Assembly: GCA_950295325.1 (NCBI GenBank)
Contig: OX485804.1
Coordinates: forward strand, 51,324,429-51,388,428
DNA length: 64,000 nt
Direction: 5' to 3'
DNA from: Polytrichum commune
Lineage: Eukaryota > Streptophyta > Polytrichopsida > Polytrichales > Polytrichaceae
Shown: positions 14,876 through 27,662 of the stretch, in pieces
Layout: each line of letters starts with the position of its first letter
How positions within the stretch are numbered: the first letter of the stretch is position 1
Notes under the pieces: generated by a model
What the model was told of the DNA's origin: nothing
The model's input: only the letters and a program-made list of their open reading frames with translations
Databases searched by the model: none
Translations under genes and position numbers: made by a program

Positions 14876-15025
14876 GTTACTATTAATATCATTTTACTAC
14901 CAAGTAAAGATGTCAGTGCTCAAGCAACCAATTTAACCTTTGTTGACAAAAAGGAAAAGATATATAGTAAATGATTATAGCATTGTGTAATTCCAAATAG
15001 TAAATGACATTAAATACAATATTTA
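14876..15025. mobile_element. Old MITE copy, interrupted at its right flank
   Basis: This segment matches the interior and right end of the MITE at 58091-58285 (shared: ATTATAGCATTG, GTAATTCCAAATA and the ACTAAATACAATATT-like end). Its left terminus is degraded and preceded by an (AT)n run at 14853-14873. The foldback element at 15026 is inserted just beyond its right end. Confidence 0.55.
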
Positions 15026-15956
15026 TGCCCCCTTTCCACCTAACTTTATCAAATAACCAAAGTCTTTCCTAAAAACCAAGCAAAGCTCTCTTGGTAATCG
15101 CGGAGGCATCTGGTTATCCCAATGCACCTAAAAGAACTTGCTCTAGAGATTTTTGAGTAGGTTTTAGTTAAGTAGCTTTCACACATGTTCATTGTTTTAT
15201 CTACTGAGCAATGAGAATGTTGATAGATTTCGTCCCATCCCCAAATGCCTTACCACTCATCTATCTTACCATCGGATTTCGTTAATGAAGCTCCTCCTGC
15301 CCTCATAGCTAAGACTAAAAGCAACCAATCACAAGGGTGGGAGGTGACACTTTTGAAGGTCCTACATTCTTGCCTCATGTCTGGTACCCATGGGAGGGTC
15401 AACGCTTGAGGCTTAAAACCTCCGTTTTGAAACCATGCCACGTCATTTGCCAACTAAGCTCGGGACTACATAATGTCGATGGTGTGAAGGCCATGTTTTT
15501 AGAACGAACTTGTAGGCTTAGCTAAAGCCAAGTCCTAGTTGGCAAACGATGTGGCATGGTTTCAAAACGGAGGTTTTAAGCCTCAAGCGTTGACCCTCCC
15601 ATGGGTACCGGACATGAGGCAAGAATGTAGGACCTTCAAAAGTGTCACCTCCCACCCTTGTAATTGGTTGCTTTTAGTCTTAGCTATGAGGGCATGAGGA
15701 GCTTCATTAACGAAAACTGATGGTAAGTATTAAGGCATTTGGGGATGGGACAAAAACTATCCAACATTCATTGGTTGGTAGATAAAACAATGAACATGTG
15801 TGAAAGCTACTACACTAAAACCTACTTGGAAATCTCCGGAGCAAGTTCTTGTAGGTGCATTGGGATAGCCGGACGTGTCCGCTATAACCACGGGAGCTTT
15901 ACCCGGGTTTTGGGGAAGTCTTTGGTTATTTGCTAATGTCAAGTGGGGAGGGGGCA
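15026..15956. mobile_element. Foldback element with arms of about 425 bases and TTA duplication
   Basis: The left arm (about 15026-15455) is the reverse complement of the right arm (about 15536-15956), separated by a loop of about 80 bases. Ends read TGCCCCC and GGGGGCA. TTA flanks both ends (15023-15025 and 15957-15959). The related, uninterrupted sequence at 58286-58300 provides an empty site, which supports the TTA duplication. The arms differ by scattered substitutions and small indels. No transposase is encoded; short reading frames such as 15250-15453 are palindrome shadows. The right arm is repeated at 16068-16508. Confidence 0.75.
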
Positions 15957-16067
15957 TTAGTGTACTAATGGGGCATTCCCACCTGACATTAGTTAGAAGT
16001 AGTTTTAGTCTAAAAGCGGTTTTAGTTATCTAGGGTTCACACATACGGCTCTTTTTAGTGCCGAGCC

Positions 16068-16508
16068 TAGGTGGCAAATGATGTGGCATGGCTTAAAAGT
16101 GGAGGTTTTAAGCCTCAACCACCGACCCTCCCATCGGTACCTAAACATGAGGCAAGAATATAGGAACTTTAAAAGTGTCGCCTCCCACCCTTGTGATTGG
16201 TTGCTTTTTAGTCTTAGCTATGAGGGCACGAGGAGCTTCATTAACAAAAACCGATGGTAACTTGGTAAGATAGGTGAGTAGTAAGGCATTTGGGGATGGG
16301 ACAAAAACTACCCAACATTCATTGCTTGGTAGATAAAACCATGAACATGTGTGAAAGCTACTTAACTTAAACCTACTTGAAAATCTCCAGAGCAAGTTCT
16401 TGTAGGTGCATTGGGATAGTCGGATGCCTCCGCTATAACCGAGGGAGCTTTACCCGGTTTTTAGGAAATACTTTGGGTCTTAACTAAAGTCAAATGGGAA
16501 GGGGGCAT
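16068..16508. mobile_element. Third arm copy of the foldback element
   Basis: This is a direct copy of the right arm at 15536-15956, including AGTCTTAGCTATGAGGGCA and the GGGGGCA end, followed by TAA. A short CCCACCTGACATTAG-like stretch at 15975-16000 resembles the left terminus. The unit may therefore be a second element that lost most of its left arm. Confidence 0.65.
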
Positions 16509-18370
16509 AAGAACTCTATATATTCTCCATTTATAAAATCACTCTAATTGGACGTAACAAGTTGCCCACATGGTGCCGCATGGTGGCACGACAGCACCCA
16601 AAAAAAAAAAAAAAAAAAGAGTTGAAGATTTATGACAGGTGGACAAAATCATTTCTCAAGCCATTTGCCCCAAAGCGTCACACACAACGTAGGCATTTCA
16701 TCCAAAAGTGTCACTCCTGAAGTAAGCATTTCATCCAAATCAATATTGTATGCTACATATTCTATCCACGACGTGTACACTTTTCCATCCATGCTACTCG
16801 TCCTATTCCTTTCGTTCAGGTAAAGCTACACAGTGTCTATTGTAATTAACCTGTTCAGAAGGTGAAACCCCGATTAACTACTAATTGTTTTTTAATTAAA
16901 AAATTTATTTGATTCCGGAAAAGGCACCAAAATTTTAAAAATTGGTCTATTGGGTGTAGTTGTAATGAATCAACCCTCAACTTATAGGGAGTTTGTTCAT
17001 GCTAGAGCCCTTTTTAAGTCCCTCATTCACGTCAACCTATGGTTGGCTCTGTCTCTCTTTGGATGTGCTAGGCTTACCACAATGGTTGTCTTTTGCCCTT
17101 ACTGTGTACACATGGAAGTTGCATGCACAAGCAAGAGTGAATATCTTCTAAAAATGAAGAGGGGATAAGGTCTCGAGGCCTTTAAGGAAATTTTCGCAAA
17201 TTTCATATAGCTAGAAATGTCAAATAATTGGAGAAAAATATTGCAGATTAGCGAGCATGAGTTGAATTGAAGCAACTAAATTTCAATGCAAACGAAATTT
17301 GTATGAGTTCATGGCAAAACCAAAAAGGCCATTTTTGATTCAAGCCTTTCAATGCTAAGTAGGGGGGTCTATTCATGTGTGCATGTTCCCTTGTACGCCA
17401 ACCATTCACATAGCTTCAAGTAGTTTGGAGGCAAGTGGTGAACATGCTAGCTAGCTAGCTTCTAGCTAGAGACTCAATGTACGTGTCATTATTATTTCAC
17501 TTTAAGGCCCTGGTACCTTAGTACATTGTAGAGTATTCTCCATTGCAACATCACGTGTGGAGAGAATTGTGTATTTCATGTCTTTTTGTTGTTGTGTTGT
17601 CATCGAATGTTCAATTTCAAAGTTTGATGTATGCGATTGTTATAAAACGTCGAGATTGGATTACAAACACGTGTTGTATGTAACACTACTAACACATTTT
17701 GGTGTGTTGGTGTTGCATAGGCACATGTAAGGTCCTCTTTCTCATCGTGATACCTTTGGTGAAGGCTGATGCAAGAGGGTACATATTATATTTAGGGTTT
17801 GAGCTATCATTTGAGGCTTGTGGATGATCACCCAAAATGGATCACTACCAAACAAGTGTTGCAAAAGGAAGTTTAAGAGCAAACTCCTTTCAAAGGATGT
17901 GTGAAGTTTTCTCCGTTGCTGCATGGTTGAGAAGAGAGAGAGAGATGGGTTGCTTTGTTTTGTTGTTGAGTTTTTATGAAGTAATGGATCTAGGGTTTGT
18001 GCACTTCAACCACTAACACATGTGTTGATGTGAACACCTTTTGGAGAAATCTTCTACTACTTGACTATGAGTTTTTCGTATTGATAGTTAGAGGGGAATC
18101 AAACGTTTCATGTAGGCAACATTGTGGCTATTTAGTTATTTCGAGGTTTTGCTCTCAGACTTATTAGTTATTGGAGATTGTCGGTATAGCGTGTTGGAAG
18201 TGAAGTATTGCAAGTTGCCCTATCGAAGCGGCGTCCTATCCTCCCTCCCCTAGGATCCTCTTTGCACTTTCACCTAAAGCTTTCTGGACCATGTAAACTC
18301 ATTCATGTGAAAATAGTGTGAGACAGTTTGCATTCCAAAGATCATATTAAAACACTGATTTGAATAGAAA
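16509..18370. other. Repeat-derived spacer, possible LTR remnant
   Basis: A run of adenines lies at about 16600-16618. No gene is recognised. The region from 17700 to 18370 has the uneven composition of an old LTR and ends near a primer-binding-site-like motif at 18374, but paired LTRs could not be found. Confidence 0.3.
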
Positions 18371-18373
18371 ATG

Positions 18374-18386
18374 TGGTATCAAAGCA
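18374..18386 (+). other. Possible retrotransposon primer-binding site
   Basis: TGGTATCAAAGCA resembles TGGTATCAGAGC, the initiator-tRNA-Met-complementary site of many plant LTR retrotransposons, with one mismatch. No gag or pol frame was recognised downstream, so this may be a remnant or a chance match. Confidence 0.3.
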
Positions 18387-19424
18387 TATCCCAATTAAAT
18401 GGAAAACCATGTGACATGTCTAGGGACAGGTTTTGGCCAATGAATGAACTCATCCATCATCCGTGACAATATTTGCTCACTTATTCAGACGAAGCGCCAT
18501 CCGAAACGACACCATAGGGACATAGAATACCATATGACACTAAATATCATGTTTAGTGTAGTTAATTAGAATGATACAACCCTTGGTTTATAGGGGACTT
18601 GTTTTTACCAAGGACCCTTCATCCATGACGGATGTGTCTCCTACACGTAAGCAATAAGATATTGGGGGAACTCAAACATAAAAGGAAACAAGAAAACTAG
18701 GCACTTGGGCAAGTGTGTATTAAAAAAAACTATAAGAAAATGGAGAGAAAGTCAAAGAGAATGGCAAGTTGAGCAATCAATGGAGTACATGGAGGTGGGT
18801 AAGGTTAACTATTCCAGTCAGAGCCAACTACGTGTTCCGGCCCTCATCCCTTTAATAAGGCCAATGTCAATTGTATTTGGCTCACCTCATAACATAATAT
18901 GTATCATGCCACCTTCGTATTAAAAAATTGTCCATCTCGTTGCTTTAAATTTATGACCGAGGAACTTGTGAGTAGGTGTGGAGTCTTGCTTTGAAATGTG
19001 TGCAAGTCTCTTTGAAACAAGCACCAAAACCAAAGAACACGAGAGACTTGATTATGATCAAGGTAAGGTAGATGGGCCTTAAATGGTCGCTCATTTGTAA
19101 CGCACCCACTTCTCCTATGATACTATGAAACACATGGTTACCTAGTAGTAGGAGATGGTTAGCGAATCCAAATGACATAAAATTACAATGTAACTACATG
19201 ATGCTTTCTTTCCCAAGAAAGAGGTTATGATTATTTTATTATTTTATTGATTTATGATAATTTACGGTTGTTTGTCGAAATGTTTACAACACACAACATG
19301 AGTGGTTCTTGGACTTGAAGGATGATTATGTTTGTGTGATTCTTGGTCCCACGAAATGTAGCCAAGGAGTTGTGTAATGTCATGAAAGCCGTAGCCACCT
19401 TCCTCATAAAATCTGGAACTCATA

Positions 19425-19640
19425 TTGTTGATGTTTGAGACTTCAGGAAGATTACCGATCATTTTCAAGGAGTATGAAGAACATACCTTGATTATTAAAG
19501 AAAAACCAAAAGACATCAATGTGTCAATGGTTGGACTTGGAGACACTATGATCTCGACCAATTATGCCCAAAAATCTCCCGAGAAACTGAAATCGTCATA
19601 CATGTCCTCCCAATTATGTCGGCTATCAAGTCTAAACTAG
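19425..19640 (+). pseudogene. Coding-like repeat fragment of unknown type
   Basis: The frame reads LPIIFKEYEEHTLIIKEKPK followed by INVSMVGLGDTMISTNYAQK. A diverged relative at about 59115-59275 keeps LPVIL, LIKEKLKDVN and VGLGNT but is broken by stops and shifts. Two copies that retain similar protein wording suggest a piece of an old mobile-element protein. I do not recognise the family. Confidence 0.35.
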
Positions 19641-20589
19641 TTATCATATTTTGAGCATATAGTCCAATTCCTTCTAAACACATATATTTTTGTTATGGGG
19701 TACATGCTTGGAGACACACCTTAGGTTAGTAAGGTACATGGGTTGCTTTTGAGCAAGGCCAAAAGTAGGTGGTAATTAGCATACCAAAAATAGGCATGTA
19801 TCACGTGAATTAATCCATGTTAAATTAATTTAAGATTCCTAATGCCCATGAAATTCTTTAAGAGGTGGGAGCCAATGTCATAAAAGCATGTGGCACACTA
19901 CAGTAATCTCCAGCACTTTGAACCGGAGCCATTGGTGTGCACTTAGTTGGTAGGTGCATACTTTACTCATATCACTTTCTAGACCCTCTGATTCAATGAA
20001 TCGCAACAGGAAACGGATGAAACCTAAAGCAACCCACTTGACCAAAGCCCAACGGTGTGAAATTGTTAAAAAGTTGAGCAAGCCGAACGCACCGAGCAAG
20101 CATGCATTGGGGTGGGAGTATGAAGATAGTGAAGGTGCCATCGGGAAAGTCTAGGACATATTGCAATGAACGGTGCTAAATGTCTAAACATTTTGCGAAA
20201 CATTTTCGATTTGTGCTGGACAAATGTATGATGGACTGCGATGATCATTTGAGACGTTTCAATGAAACGTTAACTGACATTGAATGTTAAGTGTAAAAAA
20301 TTCATGCATTTGCAACAAATGACATTGCATGACATGTTCAAACAATAAAGTATGAACCCTAATTTTTGTCAAAAAAATTGCGAACTTAAATGGGTCTGTA
20401 CTTAAGCTGGAGATTACTTAACTTAACCTTGTGTGACCAAGTGACCAAATTGTTCTCTCCCCTTGACTAAATGGCCTTCACTCAATGAGGGACCGAGTTG
20501 AGTTTTGTGTGTTTACACTCACAACAAATGTGACCTTATGCTTTTCTTGGGTCTTTCCTTGCCCTTGTATTCCTAATGAGGACATCGAC

Positions 20590-20890
20590 ATATAATGATT
20601 CCAAACATATAAAATTGTTGTGTTAAGGTATGTGGGCCTTATGTGGTACATGACAAGGATTGTTGTTAAAATGGATTCCAAGATGAAATGTGTTATGATA
20701 TGATTGGATTGGGTGCTCAAAAAATTGACAATATTATAGATTTAGTAATGAACCTAATTAAAAGGGGCTTAAATCATTGCGCAAAGAGAAAGAGAATATC
20801 CACTTTGACCTCTTACAACTTGTTGTATCTTGACTCTTACTATAAAACTGGAAATGAGAATCCTTGTGGTTCATGCTTGCTAACCAAATG
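20590..20890. mobile_element. Dispersed non-autonomous repeat copy
   Basis: It shares TAAGGTATGTGGGCCTTATG, an ATGACAAGG segment, CACTTTxACCTCTTA, and a TTCAxxxTTxCTAACC end with 29110-29405 in the PP2C intron. No terminal inverted repeat or target duplication was resolved, so the class is open. Confidence 0.6.
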
Positions 20891-20999
20891 AAATAATTTC
20901 TAGTCCAATTCAAAGGCCACAATTATTAGTGGATTTAGAAGAGTTGCAAACATGGCCATATAAGCTCACCTTATAAGCAACTTCAAGGACTTTGAGGCC

Positions 21000-21760
21000 A
21001 AAAGGTTTATGGGACTAGAAGGACATAAAGGTGAGGTAAAAGATACCAATTCCTTAGAGTAATGAAGTGCAATGACCACTTGGTGTAGCTTGACTCCCAC
21101 AACTGTTGAGATTACAACTAACATCAACTTGGTGTTCTAGCTGGAACAAAGATTTGGTACTATTGTACCTAGTGCTACATTCCGAAGTAGATAACAAAAC
21201 CTATCTAGTATACTAGAGTTGTCGAAGGGGCATTCCAAAACAAAGTGCGTCTTATTTCCAACTATATTATAAATCAAAAGTGACATAATTTGTTTGTCCC
21301 TAGGGATTTGGGATATATCCATTTGGCCATGGATTTTAAACAAACAAACAAACAAACAAATATCCAAATTTTCCCAGGGAAGTGCATGAAGCGATCTTGT
21401 GAAGAGAGAAGAAGATATTTACATCCATATAATTGGATGAAGGATGAAAACAAAGAATCAACATACATGTTCATCCAAAAGTATATATTTTCATCCAAAT
21501 TTTAGCAATATATATATGTATTTCTAAAAAGGAATTTGTAAACGAATGTTCTCTTCCCCAAAAAATGTATAATGTTTTGATCGATACATGGTCTCCAAAA
21601 AAAATTGCTATCATTGACCAATTTCAATGATGAGTCTCTAAACTTATAATGTAATTGAAATCAGTTTTAGAGTTTAAAAAGCCAAAACATTAATGAAACT
21701 GAAAGTACATTAGGATGGTTTCAAACTTGCTAATCCTATGATGTGAGGTGCGGTAAGCAA
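21000..21760. other. Intergenic DNA upstream of glycerol kinase
   Basis: No gene or clear repeat element is recognised. It contains a short (AAAC)n-type run at 21338-21360. Confidence 0.5.
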
Positions 21761-21764
21761 GCAG

Positions 21765-21771
21765 TATATAA
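21765..21771 (+). promoter_or_regulatory. Possible TATA box of glycerol kinase
   Basis: TATATAA lies about 450 bases before the start codon. The intervening sequence becomes richer in purines and in G+C, as expected of a transcribed leader. A run of 17 G at 21912-21928 falls in this leader. Transcript data are lacking. Confidence 0.3.
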
Positions 21772-22219
21772 CTCTATTTCGTTCTGACACTCGATGAAAT
21801 ACGATGGATGAATACACACATACGAGACGAAAATACCGGATGAATACCGTATGAATTGAAGACACATAGAGGAGGAGGAGGAGTGTTGAACAGGAGGAGT
21901 ATTGAAGAGGCGGGGGGGGGGGGGGGGGAAGGAAGTGGAAGTATAAGAGCAGGAAAGCGCAGCGGTGATTGTCGTGAAAAAAGGCCTTGGAGTGTCGGCG
22001 ACACACAGCAAATCCACTAATTTGCAGTCGCAGTGTTGCACTCGCTTTTTGGACGTTGGGTTGCTCGCATTGCTCTTGAAGAAAGAGAGCTCTCGCTCAA
22101 ACACGAAGGAGGGATAGAGAGAGAGTGTTCGTAATTTCTCATTGTCTCTCTGTCTCTCGGGAGTATCGCAATAGAGGTTTTTGTTTTTGGTGTTGGTGTT
22201 TGGTGCTTAGCTTTGGGAG

Positions 22220-25200
22220 ATGGGAGAGATGGCCTCGTACGTGGGGGCGATCGATCAGGGCACCACCAGCACGCGATTTATCGTGTACGATTCGTCAGCC
22301 AAGGTGGTGGCCTCGCATCAGCTGGAGTTCACGCAAATCTATCCGCAAGCAGGGTGAGTCAATTTCCCTCCCCCCCTTTTTTTCCCCTTCTTCTTCTTCT
22401 TCTTCTCCTCCAATATGTGTTTGACCATACATGCGATGAGTGTGTCCAGAAGGAGTGATGGATTGGTCAGCTGAAAATGGGTATGGTGTCTCGCATGTAT
22501 GTGTATTCGAGACATAGCTCGCGTATGTATATCTTGCCAGGTTCTGAAACTAACGGGGTTATTAGAAATTGGGGATGACCTTGTATGGCTCCCCACTTGG
22601 TGTTGGCTCCCTGCAGATCCCTCTTTAAAAATTCTCCAAAGGGGAGCATCACTGCTTCCTCAATTCATTCTGGGTTCCCCTGTTCAGGATCTGTCAATTT
22701 CCCTCCGTTTCCTCCTTTTCTTTTTCTCCAATGAGTCTTTGAGCATACATGCGATGAGTGTGTTGAGAAATACTGGTGGGTGTGGTCAGCTGAAAATGGG
22801 TTTGGTCTGTCACATGTATGTGTTTTAGAGAGTCGAGCTCCTGTTTATCTTGCCAGATTCTGAAATCCACGGGGTTATACGAAATTGGGCATGGATTGTT
22901 TGTATGGCTCCCCACTTGGCGTATTACCTGCATATCCCTCTTTAGAATTTCGCAAACGGGAGCATCACTGCTTCCTCAATTCATTGTGCTTCAGGGAAGC
23001 AGTGATGCTCAGCACGAGCTGAATTTTGGGTTTCAACCCCTAATGCAGTTGCTCTTGATAGGTAGCAAGTAAGTCAAAATTGCATGCGTATTTATCTGTT
23101 ATATTATGTTTTGGTTGCCTTTTGTTGGCTGACCTGGACTTGCCGGACACACTTCTGCATAATTGAGGGCAGTGCACTATAATTTCGTACTGTAGACTAT
23201 TTTTATAATCTTCTGTGAGCGTAGATGCTCACAGGCGACAGTGTGGCGTTGATGAGCTACTTAAGCTAAACGGCTCTCTCGCATGTAAGTTACATGTGAT
23301 GAGCTGAGCTCACGCATAACTTATCTTGCCAGGTTTTGCAATCCACGGGGATAATAGAAACTGGGTATGGCTTTTATATGTGGCACTTGGTGGAAAACCA
23401 CCTGGACGCCCCTTTTTAGAATTTTCGCAAAGGGGAACATCATCAGTGCGACCTTAATGCATCGTTCCCCTGTTTGTGATGCTCTCCGCCCAATGTGATA
23501 TTCTTTTTTCAAGCCCTAATGCAGGTACTCTTGATAGCAAGCATGCAAGAAGTTTTAGGCATGCTTATTTTGTGGGCTGTCCTGGACTTGCCGGACACAC
23601 TTCTGGAGGATTCTGGGTAGTCTCCTGGATACTTGCGTCCTGCAAACTATTATAAAATTTCGAGGTTCCTAGATTCTCCTGTACTCCATTGACAGTGGAA
23701 TCTACGGATTGCCGAGGGTCACTTTTCAGTGTACGATGTGGAGCGTAGGAGAGTTACGAAATTGCTAATTATATTAGTAGGTAGTGGGGGAAGGTATTCA
23801 GAGGCCGGGTTTAGTGGATAATCAGCTCGGAAATTAGGCTACCTATGTGACGGCCCGTCAGGAGATTTGTTTAAGTATGCAATGTCACTCATCATACGAA
23901 TGACATAATTCAGTTGTGGTAGCTTGTTCTCTAGCTGAAGAATAACTCAGCATGTGTTCAAGAATAGAATTGCAGTAGTACCTACTTGAGATGCTCAGAT
24001 TCAGACTTTGAATCTGATCAAACTTGGAAAACCAACTTATCACCCATGGTTCAATCTATGGAACGATCCAACGGTGACAGTTCGTGAGCAACAACTCCAC
24101 AGTGACAGTGGTGCTAACCTGTAATGTTGATTTTTGATTTTTTAATTTGTGGTTCAAAATAGAAAGTGACTGCAGTGAATAATGTTACGTATTGTTTCTG
24201 TCAAAATACGCATTTGAGCTGCACCCAGTAGCTTCATGCATCGCACACGATTATCTGTCAACAGAAATATACACTTGATCAGCATACGCATTCCAATTTC
24301 CTGAAGTCGTGCACTCTGGCATGCGTCGCCTTTGTTCTGTTTGTAAGAGATAGCTTAATTGTAAGGTTTTGGTTGATAATAAAGAATGTGTTGAATGTGA
24401 TGATGATGATGCCTGGGTGCAGATGGGTAGAGCACGATCCAATGGAAATCCTGGACACAGTTCGAAAATCTATGGAAGGTGCAATTGCCAAGGCCAAAGG
24501 GGAAGGCATCAACTTCGATGGATGCTTGAAAGCAATAGGAATCACGAATCAGAGAGAGACGACGGTCATGTGGAGTAAAAGCACAGGAAAGCCTTATTAC
24601 AATGCTATTGTTTGGATGGACAGCCGGACGAGTCTGATTTGCAGGTATCCACCTACCTTTTCTTCCATATTTTGCAAGCTTCTAAATTTCTTTGGAGGCA
24701 AATCACGCCTTAAAATTGTTTCGCTGGTCATGCTGTTTGCAAAGTAAGGTGCCTGCCTGCTGCAGATAGGACCAAAAGAATAATAACTACAGATAGGGGA
24801 TGTTAGTTTGAAGAGATGAATCATGAAAGCACAGGTCGAATAGTACGGATCTACTACCAGATGCTTGAGGCCCCCTTTACACTAGAGCTCAAATTGGGAG
24901 CTCGAACATGCCATCATTGGCAGTTTGACACTTGGATTTGACAAGCTTTCATCCAAAGCTCGAAGTAATCATGTTGACAGGTGAGATGTCAAGGGGGAGT
25001 GCTACTAATTCATAGCAAGCCAAAGGCATTCTTGAGTGACATCCACAAGGTAGCTCCGGATTTCGACTGAGGGCTTGTCGTGGCTGTTCCACATGGGATT
25101 CATCAAGGTATCATCTAAGTGTTGTGAGTCCGTCAGTCTGGTAAAAACTTTGAAGCTCTCAAGATGAAAGCTCAAGAGTAAAATGGACTTGAGAGTGAGC

Positions 25201-27662
25201 AGAGGCTTCTCTCCGCCAGCGAGAAGGCTCCTTTCTTCAAGCTCTCAATCTCATCAGTGTTAAAGTCACCTTTTGTGAGCTTTCAACTCGAGCGTTTTGT
25301 CAGGTCTACAACTCCTTGATTATCCCATGTGAAACGACTGTGATAAGATCTTGGTCATTTTTGACAAGCTCTCGGTTAGAATCCTAAGCTACCTCGTGGG
25401 GTTGCTTAGGAATGGGAGAGTTCGAATTCTCATTCATGGTTCCCCTGCCAATGGGTTTGCAAGCATTCTTTAACTTGTCACGAATTCTCCTCTACAAGTT
25501 CCAATCCGAAACAACCACATGCTTAGATGTTGGCTGCCTCGACAGTAGGCAGGAAAGCAGTACCAATGCAGTAGTCAGCATATGTTACAGACCCATGATC
25601 CTCAGAGCTGAAAGTCATTTCAATTCTCAAAAAATTATGAATTGTATGCACCGTAATGTCTGCCATTATTTACTTTAACGTCTTCCAGGCGCTTGGAGAA
25701 AGCTCACCCTGAAGGTGGTCGCCAGTTTGTGAAGACATGTGGCCTGCCCATCCACCCCTACTTCAGTGCAACCAAGATTCTATGGCTCATTGAGTCGGTG
25801 CCAGAAGTGAAACAAGGGATCGAAAGTGGAGATGCACTCTTTGGGACCATCGACACATGGCTAATCTGGAACTTGACAGGTGGTGCAGATGCTGCTAATC
25901 CAATTCACATAACTGATTGCACAAATGCAGCCCGAACAATGCTCATGGACCTCACCACCTTGCAATGGCACGAGCCTACATTGAAGACTTTGAACATTTC
26001 GAGCTCAATTTTGCCAAAAATCACAAGCAACGCGGAGATGATCGGAACAATCTCGGATAACTGGCCACTTGCAGGTGTTCAATTGGCGGGTTGTTTGGGC
26101 GATCAACATGCGGCAACTCTTGGCCAACAATGCAAAGCAGGGCAGGCCAAGAGCACGTATGGCACTGGTTGTTTCATTGTGTTGAACACGGGGGAGCAGA
26201 TTGTTCCATCAAAGCATGGGTTGCTGACGACGGTCTCGTATAAGCTTGGGCCTGATGCTCCAACAAACTATGCGCTGGAGGGGTCGATTGCAATTGGTGG
26301 GGCAGCTGTGCAATGGCTGCGTGACAACCTGGGCATTATTAGCAGCTCCAGTGAAATTGAGGGGCTTGCCAAGACTGTAGAGAATACGGGAGGAGTTTAC
26401 TTTGTGCCTGCATTTAGTGGGCTGTTTGCTCCTTGGTGGAGGGATGATGCGAGAGGTGTGTTGGTTGGAATCACAAGGTATACAAACAAGGCACACATTG
26501 CTCGGGCCACACTGGAGAGCATGTGCTTCCAGGTAAGCATTTGTCTCCTGATTTCGTGCAGTAATCTTCTGATTTAGTAGAGTTATCTTGCAACTTAACA
26601 TGACTTTTGGTCGGGAGTTGGTTGTTTTGCATACAATATCTTCCATGTTCGGTAAGTTTTTGGTGCATGCTTGGAGGTAGTGTGGAGGTTTGAGCGAACA
26701 ACAATCATTAACGGTTCGTTGAGGGTTAAACTCATTTTGGCCCTAAATGAATGTACATTGGTTGCTCTTGTAATTCAAACACTATCTGTGAGCATGCACC
26801 ACAAGTGGAAAGAAATTATTGATACTTGATGCAGAACAACTAGTGGAAAATCAAAGGGGACGAACTCCCTGTAAGAGGCTCCTTCCTGCTAATGAGGTGG
26901 TTCCTTTCTTTGAGCTCTCAAATTCTAGTGTAAGAGGGCATCACTCATGGTTTTGCCTTCTCAGGTGAGGGAGGTATTGACATCCATGAAAGCAGATGCC
27001 GGTAGCATTGAAGCAAGTGTGGCTGGGGAGTTTCTTCTGAGAGTGGATGGAGGTGCCACTATTAACAACTTGCTCATGCAGCTTCAGGTCAGTCATCTTC
27101 CTACTGTCAAAGCGACAATATAAGACTCCATAATAAGACTACAATATAAGTCATTAGGATCACCATCCTAATGACTTGGTGATTGATAATAGTATTGGAG
27201 AGAGATGGACAGACCCACCTTTTATTACATGTCTCTCTTCGTATCTTTTGCTGTAAATCTTAACTTTGCAAGAAAAGATGCTTAAATTAGCATCTTCAAA
27301 TATTTTACCTCTTCAAATTAACCCTCTCATGTACATGAAGAACTTGCATTGGCCCATAAAATAGCAGCCAACCTCTCCTTCCATAACCACCAAAATCATT
27401 GTTGATGATTGTGCAGGCCGATCTACTTGGAAGCCCTGTGGTAAGACCAATTGACATTGAGACGACGGCATTAGGAGCTGCTTATGCTGCTGGCCTTGCA
27501 GTGGGTTTGTGGACCAAGGAACAGATCATTGAGCAGGGTGCTGTTCAAGCCACTCCAACTACGTTTCACTCTCGAATCACAGAAGAGGAACGTGAAAAGA
27601 GATACAAATCTTGGAGTAAAGCAGTCGAGAGATCCTTTGGACTTGCAGATTTGGATTTTTGA
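22220..27662 (+). CDS. GLPK: Glycerol kinase (FGGY family), five exons
   Basis: The enzyme phosphorylates glycerol with ATP to glycerol-3-phosphate. In plants this is the cytosolic GLI1/NHO1 enzyme that recovers glycerol released from lipids. Exons 22220-22353, 24423-24644, 25689-26532, 26965-27087 and 27417-27662 join in frame to 522 residues, the usual plant length. The N-terminal phosphate-binding stretch is [11 protein letters not shown]. Substrate-site blocks include [21 protein letters not shown] and [14 protein letters not shown]. The catalytic-Asp region is GCLGDQHAA. Also seen are [24 protein letters not shown] and [11 protein letters not shown]. The second FGGY signature, GVLVGITRY through HIARATLE, ends exon 3. 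Exon 5 carries [11 protein letters not shown] and [14 protein letters not shown]. The first ATG was chosen; a second in-frame ATG lies at 22229. Introns are about 2070, 1044, 432 and 329 bases. No key residue is missing. It converges with the PP2C gene. Confidence 0.96.
22354..23700 (+). repeat. Three tandem repeats inside glycerol kinase intron 1
   Basis: Units begin near 22354, 22690 and 23215. They share TCAATTTCCCTCC (units 1 and 2), ATCTTGCCAG, a CACGGGG or AACGGGG block, the block near CCCCACTTGG, and GGGGAGCATCACT or its variants. Units 2 and 3 also share a CCTAATGCAG tail and GACTTGCCGGACACACTTCTG. Unit 1 starts at the exon 1 donor site. Open reading frames inside are repeat shadows. 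Confidence 0.75.
22960..23010 (+). other. Perfect 16-bp hairpin in glycerol kinase intron 1
   Basis: GAGCATCACTGCTTCC at 22960-22975 pairs perfectly with GGAAGCAGTGATGCTC at 22995-23010 across a 19-base loop. The left arm belongs to the tandem repeat. The right arm is an inverted insertion of the same sequence. Confidence 0.8.

Noticed and set aside
15025..16508. LTR pair, from two direct copies of a roughly 430-base sequence
   Set aside because: Only about 110 bases separate them, the ends are not TG...CA, and the first copy is paired with an inverted arm.
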